Notes under the pieces: generated by a model
Databases searched by the model: none
What the model saw: only the letters and a program-made list of their open reading frames with translations
What the model was told of the DNA's origin: nothing
Program-made: the position numbers and the translations under genes
Shown: one piece after another, positions 1-8,311 of the stretch
Layout of the letters: every line of letters begins with the position of its first letter
Numbering within the stretch: the stretch's first letter is position 1
NCBI RefSeq assembly: GCF_900060185.1
Contig: NZ_FIZY01000020.1
Coordinates: forward strand, 1-64,000
Origin: Grimontia marina
GTDB taxonomy: Bacteria; Pseudomonadota; Gammaproteobacteria; Enterobacterales; Vibrionaceae
Direction: 5' to 3'
DNA length: 64,000 nucleotides

Positions 1-54
1 ACAATGAACAAGGATGCTATTGCGACTAAGCAGGCGCAGTTGTCTAAAAAATAG
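1..54 (+). CDS. 3' end of an unidentified gene cut by the window edge
   Basis: Frame 1 is open from the left edge to a TAG at 52-54 and would give a lysine-rich C-terminus ending in QLSKK. A strong terminator hairpin starts inside its last codons, which is what one expects at the end of a real gene. Only about 17 residues are visible, so no function can be assigned. Confidence 0.45.
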   Translation, partial: TMNKDAIATKQAQLSKK

Positions 55-85
55 GGAAGCTGGTATTTCAGCTTCCCTATTTTTT
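46..85. terminator. Rho-independent terminator, probably bidirectional
   Basis: A perfect 17-bp inverted repeat with a 6-nt loop (positions 63-68) has six A on its left arm and six T on its right arm. The GC-rich core is GGGAAGCTG. The left arm contains the stop codon of the partial gene at the window edge. Confidence 0.9.
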
Positions 86-361
86 GCTTGATTTCTTAAT
101 GGCAAAAACGGCTTTTTCAGGGCCGACGAAATTAGCTCGTTTATTCCTAACTTCAGAATAGTGACACAAAATAAATTATCCACTCTTCGCTATCTTAAAA
201 GCCTACTCCGGACAAATGTGGTGTGAGACACTTCGCTATATCCAATATGAAGTAGAGACTGGGTTTGGGCTACACTGCCCCTAGCTGTTCAGCAAAAACG
301 CTTTTCTGAAACTAAAGTGGTTTCGGAGTAGAACTCAAATGTCAAATTACCTGAGCCTGTA

Positions 362-757
362 ATGAAAAAGTTAATTGTGGACCTAGATCATACTATCACA
401 CTCGGTGATACAAACGACTACGAGAGAGTATCTCCAAATCTTCCTGTTATTGAGCAACTTCGCAACTACAAAAACCAAGGGTTTAGCATTGTAATTAGTA
501 CAGCACGTAATATGCGTACCTACGAAGGTAATGTGGGTAAAATCAATATACATACCCTACCAATCATCACCGCTTGGCTGGACAGGCATAATGTCCCATA
601 CGATGAAGTATTAGTCGGTAAACCTTGGTGTGGAAAAGAAGGTTTCTACATCGACGATCGCGCAATTCGTCCAAGTGAGTTTACCTCTAAAAACTTTGAC
701 GAAATCACAGCGCTTTTAGAGCAAGAAAAGGTGGAGATCCAAAAGCTATGTTCTTGA
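362..757 (+). CDS. HAD-superfamily phosphatase of a polysaccharide locus
   Basis: This 131-residue protein has the HAD signature DxDxT as D7-L-D-H-T11, a motif II stretch VISTARN near residue 46, a lysine in GKPWCGK, and the acidic motif FYIDDRAI near residue 97. It has no large cap domain and fits the small capsule-biosynthesis phosphatase type. The family removes phosphate from small phosphorylated metabolites, but the substrate cannot be read from sequence. Its end overlaps the next gene by 10 bp, so it is the first gene of a tightly coupled three-gene unit with a kinase-like and a nucleotidyltransferase gene. The upstream ribosome site is weak. Base composition is AT-richer than the downstream housekeeping genes. 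Confidence 0.8.
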   Translation: MKKLIVDLDHTITLGDTNDYERVSPNLPVIEQLRNYKNQGFSIVISTARNMRTYEGNVGKINIHTLPIITAWLDRHNVPYDEVLVGKPWCGKEGFYIDDRAIRPSEFTSKNFDEITALLEQEKVEIQKLCS

Positions 758-2331
758 TCGCATCAGGGGCATATTGCACGGCTGAGCTCCAGTCGGAGTT
801 TGGCGCGCTTCCGCCAGCCTTTTTACCTCTCGGAAATAAGCGTCTCTTTCAGCATCAAATTGCTCGCATCCCCAAAGGCAAAAGTGTCTATATGACACTG
901 CCCGAGAGTTTCAACGTCGATAAACACGATCTCAATTGGCTGGCTTCGAACAAGGTCAACATTTTATTTTTGCCAGAAGATCTTAGTTTGGGTGAATCTA
1001 TCGTCGCAGCGCTTAATCTCATCGACTATCGCACAGAAGAAAGCCTGAGTCTTCTTTACGGTGACACACTTTTTCTCAATTACCCCGAGCAAGAAAATTG
1101 CATTGCTGTGAGCCATGTAGAAGATAACTATCAGTGGGCATACATCAATAGTGGTGATGAGCCTTGGCTGCAAGAGGGCTCAAACCTCCAAACTGAAAAT
1201 ACCCATTCAGTGGTAAACGGCTACTTTCAGTTTGAAAACCCTTCAGCACTTATTAAGTCCCTCATAGCTAAACGATGGCATTTTCTAGAAGGTGTGAATG
1301 ACTACCATGCTAAGCACCCCATGAAACCACTGTATGTTGAAGATTGGCTGGATTACGGTCACATTCACACCTATTTTCACTCCAAAGCTGCGTTTACCAC
1401 ACAACGCAGTTTCAATGAGCTTATAATCTCTGCTGATTGCGTAAAAAAATCGAGCAGTAATAACAACAAAATTCAAGCGGAAGCCCTTTGGTTCCAGAAT
1501 GTGCCGCCAAAACTACGAAAATTTCTCCCTCAATTGTTGGGCGTTGAACTGAGCAGTGAAAATGTGTCGTACGAGTTGGAGTACCTCCATCATACTGCAC
1601 TGAACGAGCTGTTTGTTTTTGGTCGCCTGCCAGTCATGACATGGAAGCGTATTCTTGCTGGGTGCTTTGATTTTCTGGATACGTGTCAGCTTTATACAAA
1701 CACTGACGACTCCTCTGACACACTTGATCGCCTATTTAAAGATAAAACCAAGGAAAGGCTGGCTTCATTTTGTGAGTCTTTTTCCATTGATAGCAACGCG
1801 GTTTGGCACGTAAACGGGCAATCCAAACACTCTATCGATAGTCTATTGGCTCTGGCGAATAAGCGCTTGCCAAAAGCTCCAGGGGCAATCAGTGTCATTC
1901 ACGGCGATTTTTGTTTTAGCAATATTCTGTTCGATTTTAGAACATCGAATGTTAAAACCATCGACCCTCGCGGCTTGACGTCCAATGGTGAATTTTCAGT
2001 TTATGGCGATATACGGTATGACATCGCCAAGTTGAGCCATTCAATTATTGGTGAATATGATTGGATTATTGCAGGCTACTACACACTGACCCGCGAAGAT
2101 TACAGCATTTCTTTCGAGCTTTCTTCAAGCGGTACACTGCATGAAATTCAAGCCATGTTTGTGGAAAAGATCGAGCAAAAATATGGTGTCAGTTATACAG
2201 AGTTACTTGCCATGCAGTTGCATCTTTTCTTATCAATGCTACCGCTGCACAGCGATGATGAAGCAAGGCAGTTTGCGTTGTTTGCCAATGCTTTCAGAAT
2301 AGCCAATCTACTCGAGGAGTCTCAATCGTGA
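748..2331 (+). CDS. Nucleotidyltransferase-like / APH-type kinase fusion, polysaccharide locus
   Basis: This is a 527-residue two-part protein. The N-terminal 230 residues resemble a sugar nucleotidyltransferase, with LPPAFLPLGNKRLF and the acidic turn LLYGDTLF. The usual glycine-rich GxGxR loop is not evident (ASGAYCTAE instead), so this half may be degenerate. The C-terminal half is an aminoglycoside/choline-kinase-like phosphotransferase: the Brenner motif HGDFCFSN lies near residue 386 and the metal-binding IDPRG follows about 20 residues later. The family phosphorylates small alcohols, amino alcohols or sugars. The gene overlaps both neighbours, which implies translational coupling with a phosphatase and an intact nucleotidyltransferase. 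Substrate unknown; fusion architecture fairly sure. Confidence 0.7.
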   Translation: MFLIASGAYCTAELQSEFGALPPAFLPLGNKRLFQHQIARIPKGKSVYMTLPESFNVDKHDLNWLASNKVNILFLPEDLSLGESIVAALNLIDYRTEESLSLLYGDTLFLNYPEQENCIAVSHVEDNYQWAYINSGDEPWLQEGSNLQTENTHSVVNGYFQFENPSALIKSLIAKRWHFLEGVNDYHAKHPMKPLYVEDWLDYGHIHTYFHSKAAFTTQRSFNELIISADCVKKSSSNNNKIQAEALWFQNVPPKLRKFLPQLLGVELSSENVSYELEYLHHTALNELFVFGRLPVMTWKRILAGCFDFLDTCQLYTNTDDSSDTLDRLFKDKTKERLASFCESFSIDSNAVWHVNGQSKHSIDSLLALANKRLPKAPGAISVIHGDFCFSNILFDFRTSNVKTIDPRGLTSNGEFSVYGDIRYDIAKLSHSIIGEYDWIIAGYYTLTREDYSISFELSSSGTLHEIQAMFVEKIEQKYGVSYTELLAMQLHLFLSMLPLHSDDEARQFALFANAFRIANLLEESQS

Positions 2332-3056
2332 TTGTTATACCAATGGCAGGCCTCAGCTCACGCTTTTTTAAAGCAGGTTATAAAGAGCCTAAATATATGC
2401 TCGAGGCGAAAGGCATTACTGTATTCGAACATGCCGTAAAAAGTTTCGAGCGCTATTTCAAGTCAGAGCCATTTCTCTTTATTGTTAGAGATGTTTTCGA
2501 CACGCCTAAGTTTGTCTCAGAGAAGGCAAAGTCGTTGGGTATCAAAACATGTCATGTGGTTGCACTGGAAAGCGAGACACGCGGACAAGCAGAAACCGTT
2601 TTCCAAGGATTGAAGGGCTGCAGCGATGCCGCAGAGCCAATCACTATTTTTAACATAGATACCTTCCGCCCCGGGTTCGAGTTCCCTGCTGCTTTACTAC
2701 CAAGTAAAGACAGTTATCTTGAGGTATTTCAAGGAAGCGGTGACAATTGGTCTTTCGTACTTCCAAAATGTAACGCCTCAACGGAAGTTACCGAAACAGC
2801 AGAAAAGCGTCCAATTTCAGATCTTTGCTGTACGGGTCTTTACCACTTTGCATCAACAGCAGATTTTCTTGAAGCGTATAATTTCTACTTAGAAAGAGAA
2901 GGCCTTTGGGAAAAAGGTGAGCTGTATGTCGCCCCGCTATACAATTACCTCATTCAGCAGGGCAAGTCAGTCCATTATCATCTCATTCCTAGAGAGGACG
3001 TCATTTTCTGTGGCGTACCCGATGAGTATGAAGCGTTTAAAACGATTAACGCTTAA
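2328..3056 (+). CDS. Sugar/metabolite nucleotidyltransferase, polysaccharide locus
   Basis: This 242-residue protein starts MIVIPMAGLSSRFFKAGY and continues KEPKYMLEAKG, the nucleotide-binding loop and PKxxLxxxG element of the NTP-transferase family. A metal-binding FNIDTFRPG lies near residue 106. The family joins a phosphorylated sugar or alcohol to an NTP to give an activated NDP intermediate. The ATG overlaps the stop of the preceding kinase gene by 4 bp, so the two should be made together. It ends in a convergent overlap with the wavE-like gene. It probably completes a phosphatase/kinase/nucleotidyltransferase activation route for a capsule or O-antigen substituent (inference). Confidence 0.75.
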   Translation: MIVIPMAGLSSRFFKAGYKEPKYMLEAKGITVFEHAVKSFERYFKSEPFLFIVRDVFDTPKFVSEKAKSLGIKTCHVVALESETRGQAETVFQGLKGCSDAAEPITIFNIDTFRPGFEFPAALLPSKDSYLEVFQGSGDNWSFVLPKCNASTEVTETAEKRPISDLCCTGLYHFASTADFLEAYNFYLEREGLWEKGELYVAPLYNYLIQQGKSVHYHLIPREDVIFCGVPDEYEAFKTINA

Positions 3057-3990
3057 AGGTCTGATAAAAAAAGCGGTATGTGTTTTCGACAGTGTTTCGA
3101 AAACACCTTACCGCTTTTTTTACATTAAACGGCTGAGGTTCAATGCCTGCCAGCTCTTTCCAGTCAGCCAAATCGTATTCGAATACCAGATTTCCGCGAT
3201 TGTAAAAACGCTTCGTTGTATCCAGTCCAATTTCTTCCGGTTTTGCCACAATCAAGTTTGCAGCAATGCAACGCCCCCAAAAATCGCTTCCCAATCCCGC
3301 ATCATCATTCACCCGGGTATTAATTTTTAAATCTAAACCCTTAAGTTCAGAAATCCATTTCAAGCATAAAAATTGCTCTGTCGCTGGAGGGCGACTTTTA
3401 TAACCTGGCACAGGGTAAAAGTACTGGTCATCCAACAGCTTGCCTGACCATATTTTTAACAGATCGGAAGTAAGGCCAAAGTCGAACAAATCACTCTTGC
3501 AGAAGTAATTCGGTGCACCGCGATGATGGGAGATGAAAAAGGCACTGCTTGTTAAAACACGAGATTTAAACAAAGCATCTTCAGCTCTTCTATTAGCATT
3601 GTGGTATTGCTCAAAAAGCGTCACAAACCGCCGCCCAGAAAGAAGGTTATCGCTACGCAGTTTCACCGCATAGCGAGTTTTCACGGCTTTCAAGCCTTGG
3701 TGGGTACAGTACAACTGTCTGTTGTTGTTGAGGCGTTGTTCCACATCGTTATTGAAAACAGTGTTTTGCCCAGGGTCGTCAAGTTCAAGCAACACATCGT
3801 AATCGAGGTTATCAAACTTTTGATTTTTCCAAGTTGATAAAACAATCGTCGCACCTGGAAAATAACGTCTTACACTCTCCAAGCATCGCTGGGTTATCCC
3901 CGGGATCTGAGAACGGATATCACTGCCTTGAACTGGGCCTTGGACAACAAAGGTAATGTCTTCATCTTGGATCTTAGTGCTCATTAGCAT
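3046..3990 (-). CDS. WavE-family lipopolysaccharide synthesis protein
   Basis: The protein of about 313 residues opens with DITFVVQGPVQGS, has ITQRCLESVRRYFPGATIVLSTW, and carries an acidic motif VKLRSDNLL near residue 114 that could serve as a DxD-like metal site. These match the WavE family named from the Vibrio cholerae LPS core cluster, a glycosyltransferase-like group without proven chemistry. The start is ATG 3990 or ATG 3984; neither has a clear ribosome site. Its last codons overlap the convergent nucleotidyltransferase gene by 11 bp and contain a bidirectional terminator hairpin, an unusually compact arrangement. Confidence 0.75.
   Translation of the reverse strand: MLMSTKIQDEDITFVVQGPVQGSDIRSQIPGITQRCLESVRRYFPGATIVLSTWKNQKFDNLDYDVLLELDDPGQNTVFNNDVEQRLNNNRQLYCTHQGLKAVKTRYAVKLRSDNLLSGRRFVTLFEQYHNANRRAEDALFKSRVLTSSAFFISHHRGAPNYFCKSDLFDFGLTSDLLKIWSGKLLDDQYFYPVPGYKSRPPATEQFLCLKWISELKGLDLKINTRVNDDAGLGSDFWGRCIAANLIVAKPEEIGLDTTKRFYNRGNLVFEYDLADWKELAGIEPQPFNVKKAVRCFRNTVENTYRFFYQTFKR
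3066..3121. terminator. Bidirectional terminator inside the wavE-like 3' end
   Basis: An outer stem AAGCGGTA/TACCGCTT (3071-3078, 3109-3116) and an inner 10-bp stem (3080-3089, 3097-3106) are separated by small bulges, with an A-run on the left and a T-run on the right. It can stop transcripts from both convergent genes, yet it lies wholly within the coding sequence of the minus-strand gene. Confidence 0.85.
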
Positions 3991-4156
3991 TCATCAGCTC
4001 AACAACCAAATTGGCACAGTATTGAATATCGTTCCACCGAATACAATATCGTGATCACAGGGACAGCAATCATTGGAAATAAGAGCCTGTTCCAATCACG
4101 CAATATTGGTAACTTTTCATAACCTCCTTTCCTTGAGTGCATCTACTGGAGCTAAA

Positions 4157-4412
4157 ATGGACCAACCCAATATCTCAATTATTTGCCCGTGCTATAACGA
4201 ACAGAAATTGCTATAAACCTTTCACAAGCAAATCACTGAAATACTAGAACCGACCAGCTTTACCTATGAGTTGGTATTTGTAAATCATGGCAGTAAAGAC
4301 AACACACTAGCCGTACTCAAAGATATGGCTCTCTTGGATAAGCGCGTTAAATTGCTGAACCTTTCCAGAAACTTTGGAAAGGAAGCTGCGCTCACTGCTG
4401 TCCACTTACCCT
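4157..4412 (+). pseudogene. Broken GT2 glycosyltransferase (GtrB/DPM1-like)
   Basis: From ATG 4157 the frame reads a GT2 start (ISIICPCYNEQ), hits an in-frame TAA at 4214-4216, then continues in the same frame through YELVFVNHGSKDNTL and VKLLNLSRNFGKEAALTA. These motifs are typical of polyprenyl-phosphate hexose transferases of the GtrB/DPM1/ArnC group. Homology ends near 4400 where an IS3-family remnant begins, so the acceptor and membrane parts are lost. The gene has both a nonsense mutation and a truncation. In life it would have charged an undecaprenyl-phosphate carrier with a sugar for LPS or O-antigen modification. Confidence 0.8.
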
Positions 4413-4897
4413 TTAACGAGGCAACACACGCTTTTGACGGTGTTGTAGGTTGAGACCCATGCGACAGTAAACACGGTACACGCATTTATGATTGAACCGC
4501 TTGTGCTTTCGCTTTATTAGCCAAAAACATTTCCAAAATCTGGCATTGGGCGCTTTTTCCAATACCGCATTAATTGCATCAGTAACTTCAACATCGTGAA
4601 CACGCAAGTCCTTCATGGCATGGTTTTCGAGACTGACATCGTCTTCAGCTTGGCATTCTCTGCTTCAAGCTCTTTAATGCGCTTGAGCTCTGAAGCAGCC
4701 AAGCCACCATATTTGCCTTTCCAGTTGCAATAGGTCGCATTGCTGATGCCATGCCAGCGGCAAATATTATCCACTTTCACGCCTGCATCAGCCTCTTTGA
4801 GGATGGAGACGATCTGAGATTCGGTGAAGCGTGATTTTTTCATGGTGCTCTTGCTTTTATGTGGCAGAAAACTCCAGTTTAGACAGACTGTCTCAAC
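4413..4897 (-). mobile_element. Internally deleted IS3-family insertion sequence remnant
   Basis: On the minus strand, ATG 4843 begins an OrfA: MKKSRFTESQIVSILKEAD, a helix-turn-helix around ICRWHGISNATYCNWK, then a leucine-zipper-like KRIKELEAENAKLK. The reading frame then shifts. DVSLENHAMKDL, the normal OrfA continuation, is found in another frame and is joined directly to an OrfB-like stretch (ARFWKCFWLIKRK, then HKCVYRVYCRMGLNL) that ends at a TAA at 4413. The catalytic DDE part of OrfB is absent. About 485 bp survive of an element that is normally 1.2-1.5 kb. The right boundary near 4897 is approximate and I could not define terminal inverted repeats. It cannot transpose by itself. Confidence 0.85.
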
Positions 4898-4910
4898 ATA
4901 AGGGGAGTAA

Positions 4911-5123
4911 ACAATCGCGTTAATTCCGATCTTGGTTGCAGCAAAGCAATGGCGCGTTGAAATGCCAGATCGCCTCATCAAAGAGATTCTTTGGCTGGCT
5001 GCTTTTTTCATTGTTGTAAATCTTGTGGCCGCATGCGACAGCGAAAAGTACACCCACAAAGTCGATTATGCCGAACAGGTCGAAGTGCTTCTCACCCAGG
5101 AAGGTTTAACAAGACAACGATAG
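4911..5123 (+). pseudogene. C-terminal stub of an unidentified membrane protein
   Basis: The frame is open from just right of the IS remnant to TAG 5121-5123. It encodes about 70 residues with a hydrophobic start (TIALIPILVAA), a second hydrophobic segment (ILWLAAFFIVVNLVAA) and a polar tail. It has no credible start codon or ribosome site and looks like the surviving end of a multi-span membrane protein, possibly a membrane glycosyltransferase that worked with the broken GT2 gene on the other side of the IS (inference). Family not recognised. Confidence 0.5.
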
Positions 5124-5131
5124 TTTTCGAG

Positions 5132-5159
5132 AAGGGGTTCTCTCTTAAGAGAGCCCTTT
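5132..5159 (+). terminator. Hairpin before waaA, terminator-like
   Basis: A 12-bp stem (5132-5143 with 5148-5159, two G-U pairs) closes a 4-nt loop and ends in only three T. It would separate the decayed region from waaA, but the short T-run makes it a weak candidate. Confidence 0.5.
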
Positions 5160-5196
5160 GTACACTAGCCTTTCAATTTTCAAAAAAGGCTCAGCC

Positions 5197-6459
5197 GTGC
5201 GCTTTCTCTATACTTTTTTATTGCTTATCGCCGCTCCGTTTCTGCTCTTTGGCCTATACCGCGCCAAAGATGGAAAACCCAAAGTTGGCAAACGTTGGGT
5301 TGAGCATTTTGGACGCACGCCACCTTTAAACGGGGAGAAGCCCATTTGGATCCATGCTGTCTCTGTCGGTGAAGTGATTGCCGCTAAACCCGTCATTCAA
5401 GCACTACAAAAACGCTATCCCAATGAAGCCATTCTGGTGACTACTACCACTGCGACAGGTGCAGAAATTGCCTCGAAGATTGAAGGTATAGAGCATAGGT
5501 ACATGCCCATCGATTTTAGCATTGCGGTTAAGGGCTTTATCAAGTGTGTTGACCCAAAAATCATGCTGATTATGGAAACCGAGCTGTGGCCTAATACTCT
5601 GACCACAGTAAAAAAGGCGGGTATTCCCGTTGTTGTGATGAACGCGCGCCTTTCTGAAAAATCAAAACGCGGTTACCAACGAATCAAAGCGCTATTTAGA
5701 ATACTTTCTGACAGTATTAATCATATTCTCTGCCAATTCGACGATGATGCCCGACGTTTTGTCGAGCTTGGTGTCAGCAAAGATAATGTTTCTGTTTCCG
5801 GTTCGGTCAAATTCGATTTGCCAGACTTTGACATCCACTCACCTGCAGTAACTGAGCTGAAGTCACAGCTTGCCCAAAGACCCGTTTGGATAGCCGCGAG
5901 TACACATCCCGGCGAGGATGAAATATTGCTGCACGCGCACAAGTTAGTGCTTGAAAGCCAGCCTGACGCTCTGATGATATTGGTTCCAAGGCATCCTGAG
6001 CGCTTTAGTGATGTATCGACCCTCGTCGAATCTCATGGGTTTTCGCTGGCAAGACGTAGCTTAGGGCAGGTAGTCAGCCCAGATATTCAGGTTTACCTTG
6101 GCGATACCATGGGCGAAATGATGAACCTCTTTGCAGCAAGCGATATGAGCTTTATGGCGGGGAGTCTTATTGGCGATAAAGTTGGCGGACATAACCTTTT
6201 GGAACCGGCTTCGCTGTCCAAGCCACTGGTAACTGGCCCAAGCTACTTCAACTTTCAAGTGATTGCTGAGCAGCTTATCGATGTCGGTGCATGCACGGTA
6301 AAAGAAAACTCAGCAGAGATAGCCGCTCAGATTGTCTCGCTGCTAAATAACAGTGAACAGCGTGAAAAAGCCGGCAAAGCTGCATTATCAGTGATGGAGA
6401 AGAACAAAGGCGCTGTCTCGAAAACGCTCGACACTGTTAGCCAGTGGATTGAAAGTTAA
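5197..6459 (+). CDS. waaA: 3-deoxy-D-manno-octulosonic acid (Kdo) transferase
   Basis: This inner-membrane GT30 enzyme moves Kdo from CMP-Kdo to lipid IVA, the first step of LPS core assembly. Visible hallmarks are an N-terminal membrane anchor (FLYTFLLLIAAPFLLFGLY), IWIHAVSVGEVIAAKP, LIMETELWPN, NARLSEKSKRGY, ILVPRHPERF, and GGHNLLEPA near the C-terminus. The frame is open back to an ATG at 5158, but that ATG lies in the upstream hairpin. GTG 5197 follows a purine-rich AAAAAAGG and gives a 420-residue protein of normal length. A Kdo kinase gene next door suggests a mono-Kdo, phosphorylated core as in Haemophilus and Vibrio, so the enzyme may be monofunctional (inference). Confidence 0.95.
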   Translation: MRFLYTFLLLIAAPFLLFGLYRAKDGKPKVGKRWVEHFGRTPPLNGEKPIWIHAVSVGEVIAAKPVIQALQKRYPNEAILVTTTTATGAEIASKIEGIEHRYMPIDFSIAVKGFIKCVDPKIMLIMETELWPNTLTTVKKAGIPVVVMNARLSEKSKRGYQRIKALFRILSDSINHILCQFDDDARRFVELGVSKDNVSVSGSVKFDLPDFDIHSPAVTELKSQLAQRPVWIAASTHPGEDEILLHAHKLVLESQPDALMILVPRHPERFSDVSTLVESHGFSLARRSLGQVVSPDIQVYLGDTMGEMMNLFAASDMSFMAGSLIGDKVGGHNLLEPASLSKPLVTGPSYFNFQVIAEQLIDVGACTVKENSAEIAAQIVSLLNNSEQREKAGKAALSVMEKNKGAVSKTLDTVSQWIES

Positions 6460-7196
6460 TGGCCGTAGCCTTGAAGCAAAAACTGCCAGTCTGACTCCTG
6501 CCATTGGATTTGGCGTTTGCCCACCTCTTTACGAAACGATCGCTGCAAACGGCTCAAGTTTGCGGCTTTCCAACCCTCACCTGAGCGACGGTCGCACTTA
6601 TCAAAGTCAATAAGCCAAAAAGCGTCTTTGTCGTCGTGCAGGATATTGTGAATGTTCAGATCAGTGTGACAAACGCCTGCATCATGGAGCTTTCGAACCA
6701 GCTTTCCCATGTCGCGATACTTGTCTTCAGTGAGCGGAGAGGCACTCAGCACATCAACCAAGTCTTTCGCACCATCAATCTTTTCGACCAGAATATCGGC
6801 TTGATAGGTCAGCCCGTCTTTCATCGCTCTTGCTGCCAAAGGGCGTGGCACAGGAATGCCCTGTTCACGCAGGTAATGGAGCAGGTTAAATTCCGCGGCA
6901 GAGCGAGTACTTTCCCACCCGGTAAAGAAATAACTGTCGCTAACCAATTTGCCAAATAATCCACCTCGGCGATAATGACGCAGGGCGGCAGGAACGGTTT
7001 CCGTTTTCACAAACCAGGTAGTGCCACGACCTGTAGCTGACCCGATCACCGCGCCTTTATCTTGCCAAAAAGCAATGTCGAAACTTTTCAATGCATCTTC
7101 TTGCAGCAAAGCCTCGTCGAACCAAACACGGACATTGTTATCAGCCAGCAATTCCACAGGCACTCCCATTAATCGGCCTATTCTCATCGAAGGCAT
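6456..7196 (-). CDS. kdkA: Kdo kinase
   Basis: KdkA phosphorylates the 4-position of Kdo on lipid A at the cytoplasmic face, using ATP. The 246-residue protein has ALRHYRRGGLFGKLV, VPRPLAARAMKDGL, and the kinase-like catalytic loop CHTDLNIHNIL followed by FWLIDFDKC, all typical of KdkA and distantly related to lipopolysaccharide and aminoglycoside kinases. It converges on waaA with a 4-bp overlap of the two stop regions. The start is uncertain: ATG 7196, 7187 and 7169 are all in frame and none has a strong ribosome site, so the first few residues may be wrong. Confidence 0.9.
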   Translation of the reverse strand: MPSMRIGRLMGVPVELLADNNVRVWFDEALLQEDALKSFDIAFWQDKGAVIGSATGRGTTWFVKTETVPAALRHYRRGGLFGKLVSDSYFFTGWESTRSAAEFNLLHYLREQGIPVPRPLAARAMKDGLTYQADILVEKIDGAKDLVDVLSASPLTEDKYRDMGKLVRKLHDAGVCHTDLNIHNILHDDKDAFWLIDFDKCDRRSGEGWKAANLSRLQRSFRKEVGKRQIQWQESDWQFLLQGYGH

Positions 7197-7255
7197 TTTA
7201 CATTGCAGATCGGCAACTGCATAATTTCAGGCAAGATAACCACATAAGCAGCATC

Positions 7256-8311
7256 ATGGACCTTTTTTCCACCGCACCTCAGTCCCTTTGTGTCCTTCGT
7301 CTTTCAGCGATTGGTGATGTATGCAACGCAATGGCTGCCGTTCAGGCCATTCAATCTCAATGGCCCTATACCAAAATCACCTGGATAGCTGGCAAAGGAG
7401 AGGCCGCTTTGCTGACGCCTCTTTTACCCAATGTCACTATCATTGCCTTTGATAAGAAGCAGGGATTCAAGGGAATGAAAGCGGTGTGGCAATCACTGAA
7501 AGGGCAAAAATTTGATGCGCTTCTGCACATGCAAAGCGCCATTCGTGCCAGCTTGCTTTCAGTCGGCATCAAAGCCAAATACCGACTCGGTTTCGACAAA
7601 GTAAGAGCTAGCGACCTTCAATCCTTATTTACCAATGTCAAAGTGCCATCCCCCCAATCACTTCATGTTCTTGACGGCTTTATGGCGTTCACTGAAGCAC
7701 TGGGGATCCAGCCCCAAACGCCAACATGGTCATTACCCATTGCGGATGAGAACCTCACTTGGGCAGAAGGCCAAATGAATGGGAAGCCTACCCTTGTGGT
7801 TGCGCCAGCAGCCAGCAAAGCATTTAAAAACTGGACCGCAGAAGGCTACGCGGGGGTCATCGAGCATGCATTACGTAAAGGTTTTGACGTTATCCTCGCA
7901 GGTGGTCCCGGAAAAATTGAGGTCGAGTTGGGCCAGACGATTGAACGCCAGCTATCGCAACCCGTTAAAAACCTGATTGGCAAAACCACCCTTCTTCAAT
8001 TATTGGCATTGGAAAAACACGCTTCTTTGGTACTGGCACCCGACAGCGGCCCGGCTCACCTTGCCAATGCCGTAGGTACACCCGTGATTGGACTCTATGC
8101 TCATCACAATCCAGCACGAACTGGCCCTTATAACTGGCGACACTATGTGGTAAGTGCTTATGCCGAAGCGATAAAAGCGGAGACGGGTAAAACAGTCGAA
8201 GAGGTCTCTTGGCGCACCAGAGTGAAAGATGAAAACGCCATGAAACGCATTACGTTTGAGTCGGTTATAGCTCGATTCGATGAAGTCACCGAAAAAGAGG
8301 AACTGTTATGA
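7256..8311 (+). CDS. GT9 heptosyltransferase, LPS inner core
   Basis: This 351-residue cytoplasmic-face glycosyltransferase of family 9 transfers ADP-heptose to the Kdo-lipid A core. It begins with the family signature [19 protein letters not shown] and ends with the donor-binding [22 protein letters not shown]. The frame extends upstream to 7091, but that part runs into kdkA on the other strand; ATG 7256 gives the usual N-terminus. Linkage to kdkA suggests a heptosyltransferase that acts on phosphorylated Kdo (an OpsX-like role), which is inference. Its stop overlaps the next gene's ATG by 4 bp. Confidence 0.88.
   Translation: MDLFSTAPQSLCVLRLSAIGDVCNAMAAVQAIQSQWPYTKITWIAGKGEAALLTPLLPNVTIIAFDKKQGFKGMKAVWQSLKGQKFDALLHMQSAIRASLLSVGIKAKYRLGFDKVRASDLQSLFTNVKVPSPQSLHVLDGFMAFTEALGIQPQTPTWSLPIADENLTWAEGQMNGKPTLVVAPAASKAFKNWTAEGYAGVIEHALRKGFDVILAGGPGKIEVELGQTIERQLSQPVKNLIGKTTLLQLLALEKHASLVLAPDSGPAHLANAVGTPVIGLYAHHNPARTGPYNWRHYVVSAYAEAIKAETGKTVEEVSWRTRVKDENAMKRITFESVIARFDEVTEKEELL

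Noticed and set aside
2917-3330. A 137-codon plus-strand frame over the nucleotidyltransferase/wavE-like junction.
   Set aside because: It is out of frame with the first gene and antisense to the second, and it reads through the terminator hairpin.
4448-4899. GTTGAGAC occurs inverted near both edges of the IS3-family remnant and could be its terminal repeats.
   Set aside because: The left copy lies inside the OrfB-like coding stretch (MGLNLQH), so it is internal. The match is probably chance.
4844-5059. Minus-strand open frame extending about 70 codons upstream of the IS OrfA ATG.
   Set aside because: OrfA family proteins begin at MKKSRF. The extra part runs through the IS edge and the membrane-protein stub and has no homology I recognise.
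7091-7255. Upstream extension of the first GT9 gene.
   Set aside because: These codons are antisense to the kdkA 5' end. The GT9 signature starts just after ATG 7256.
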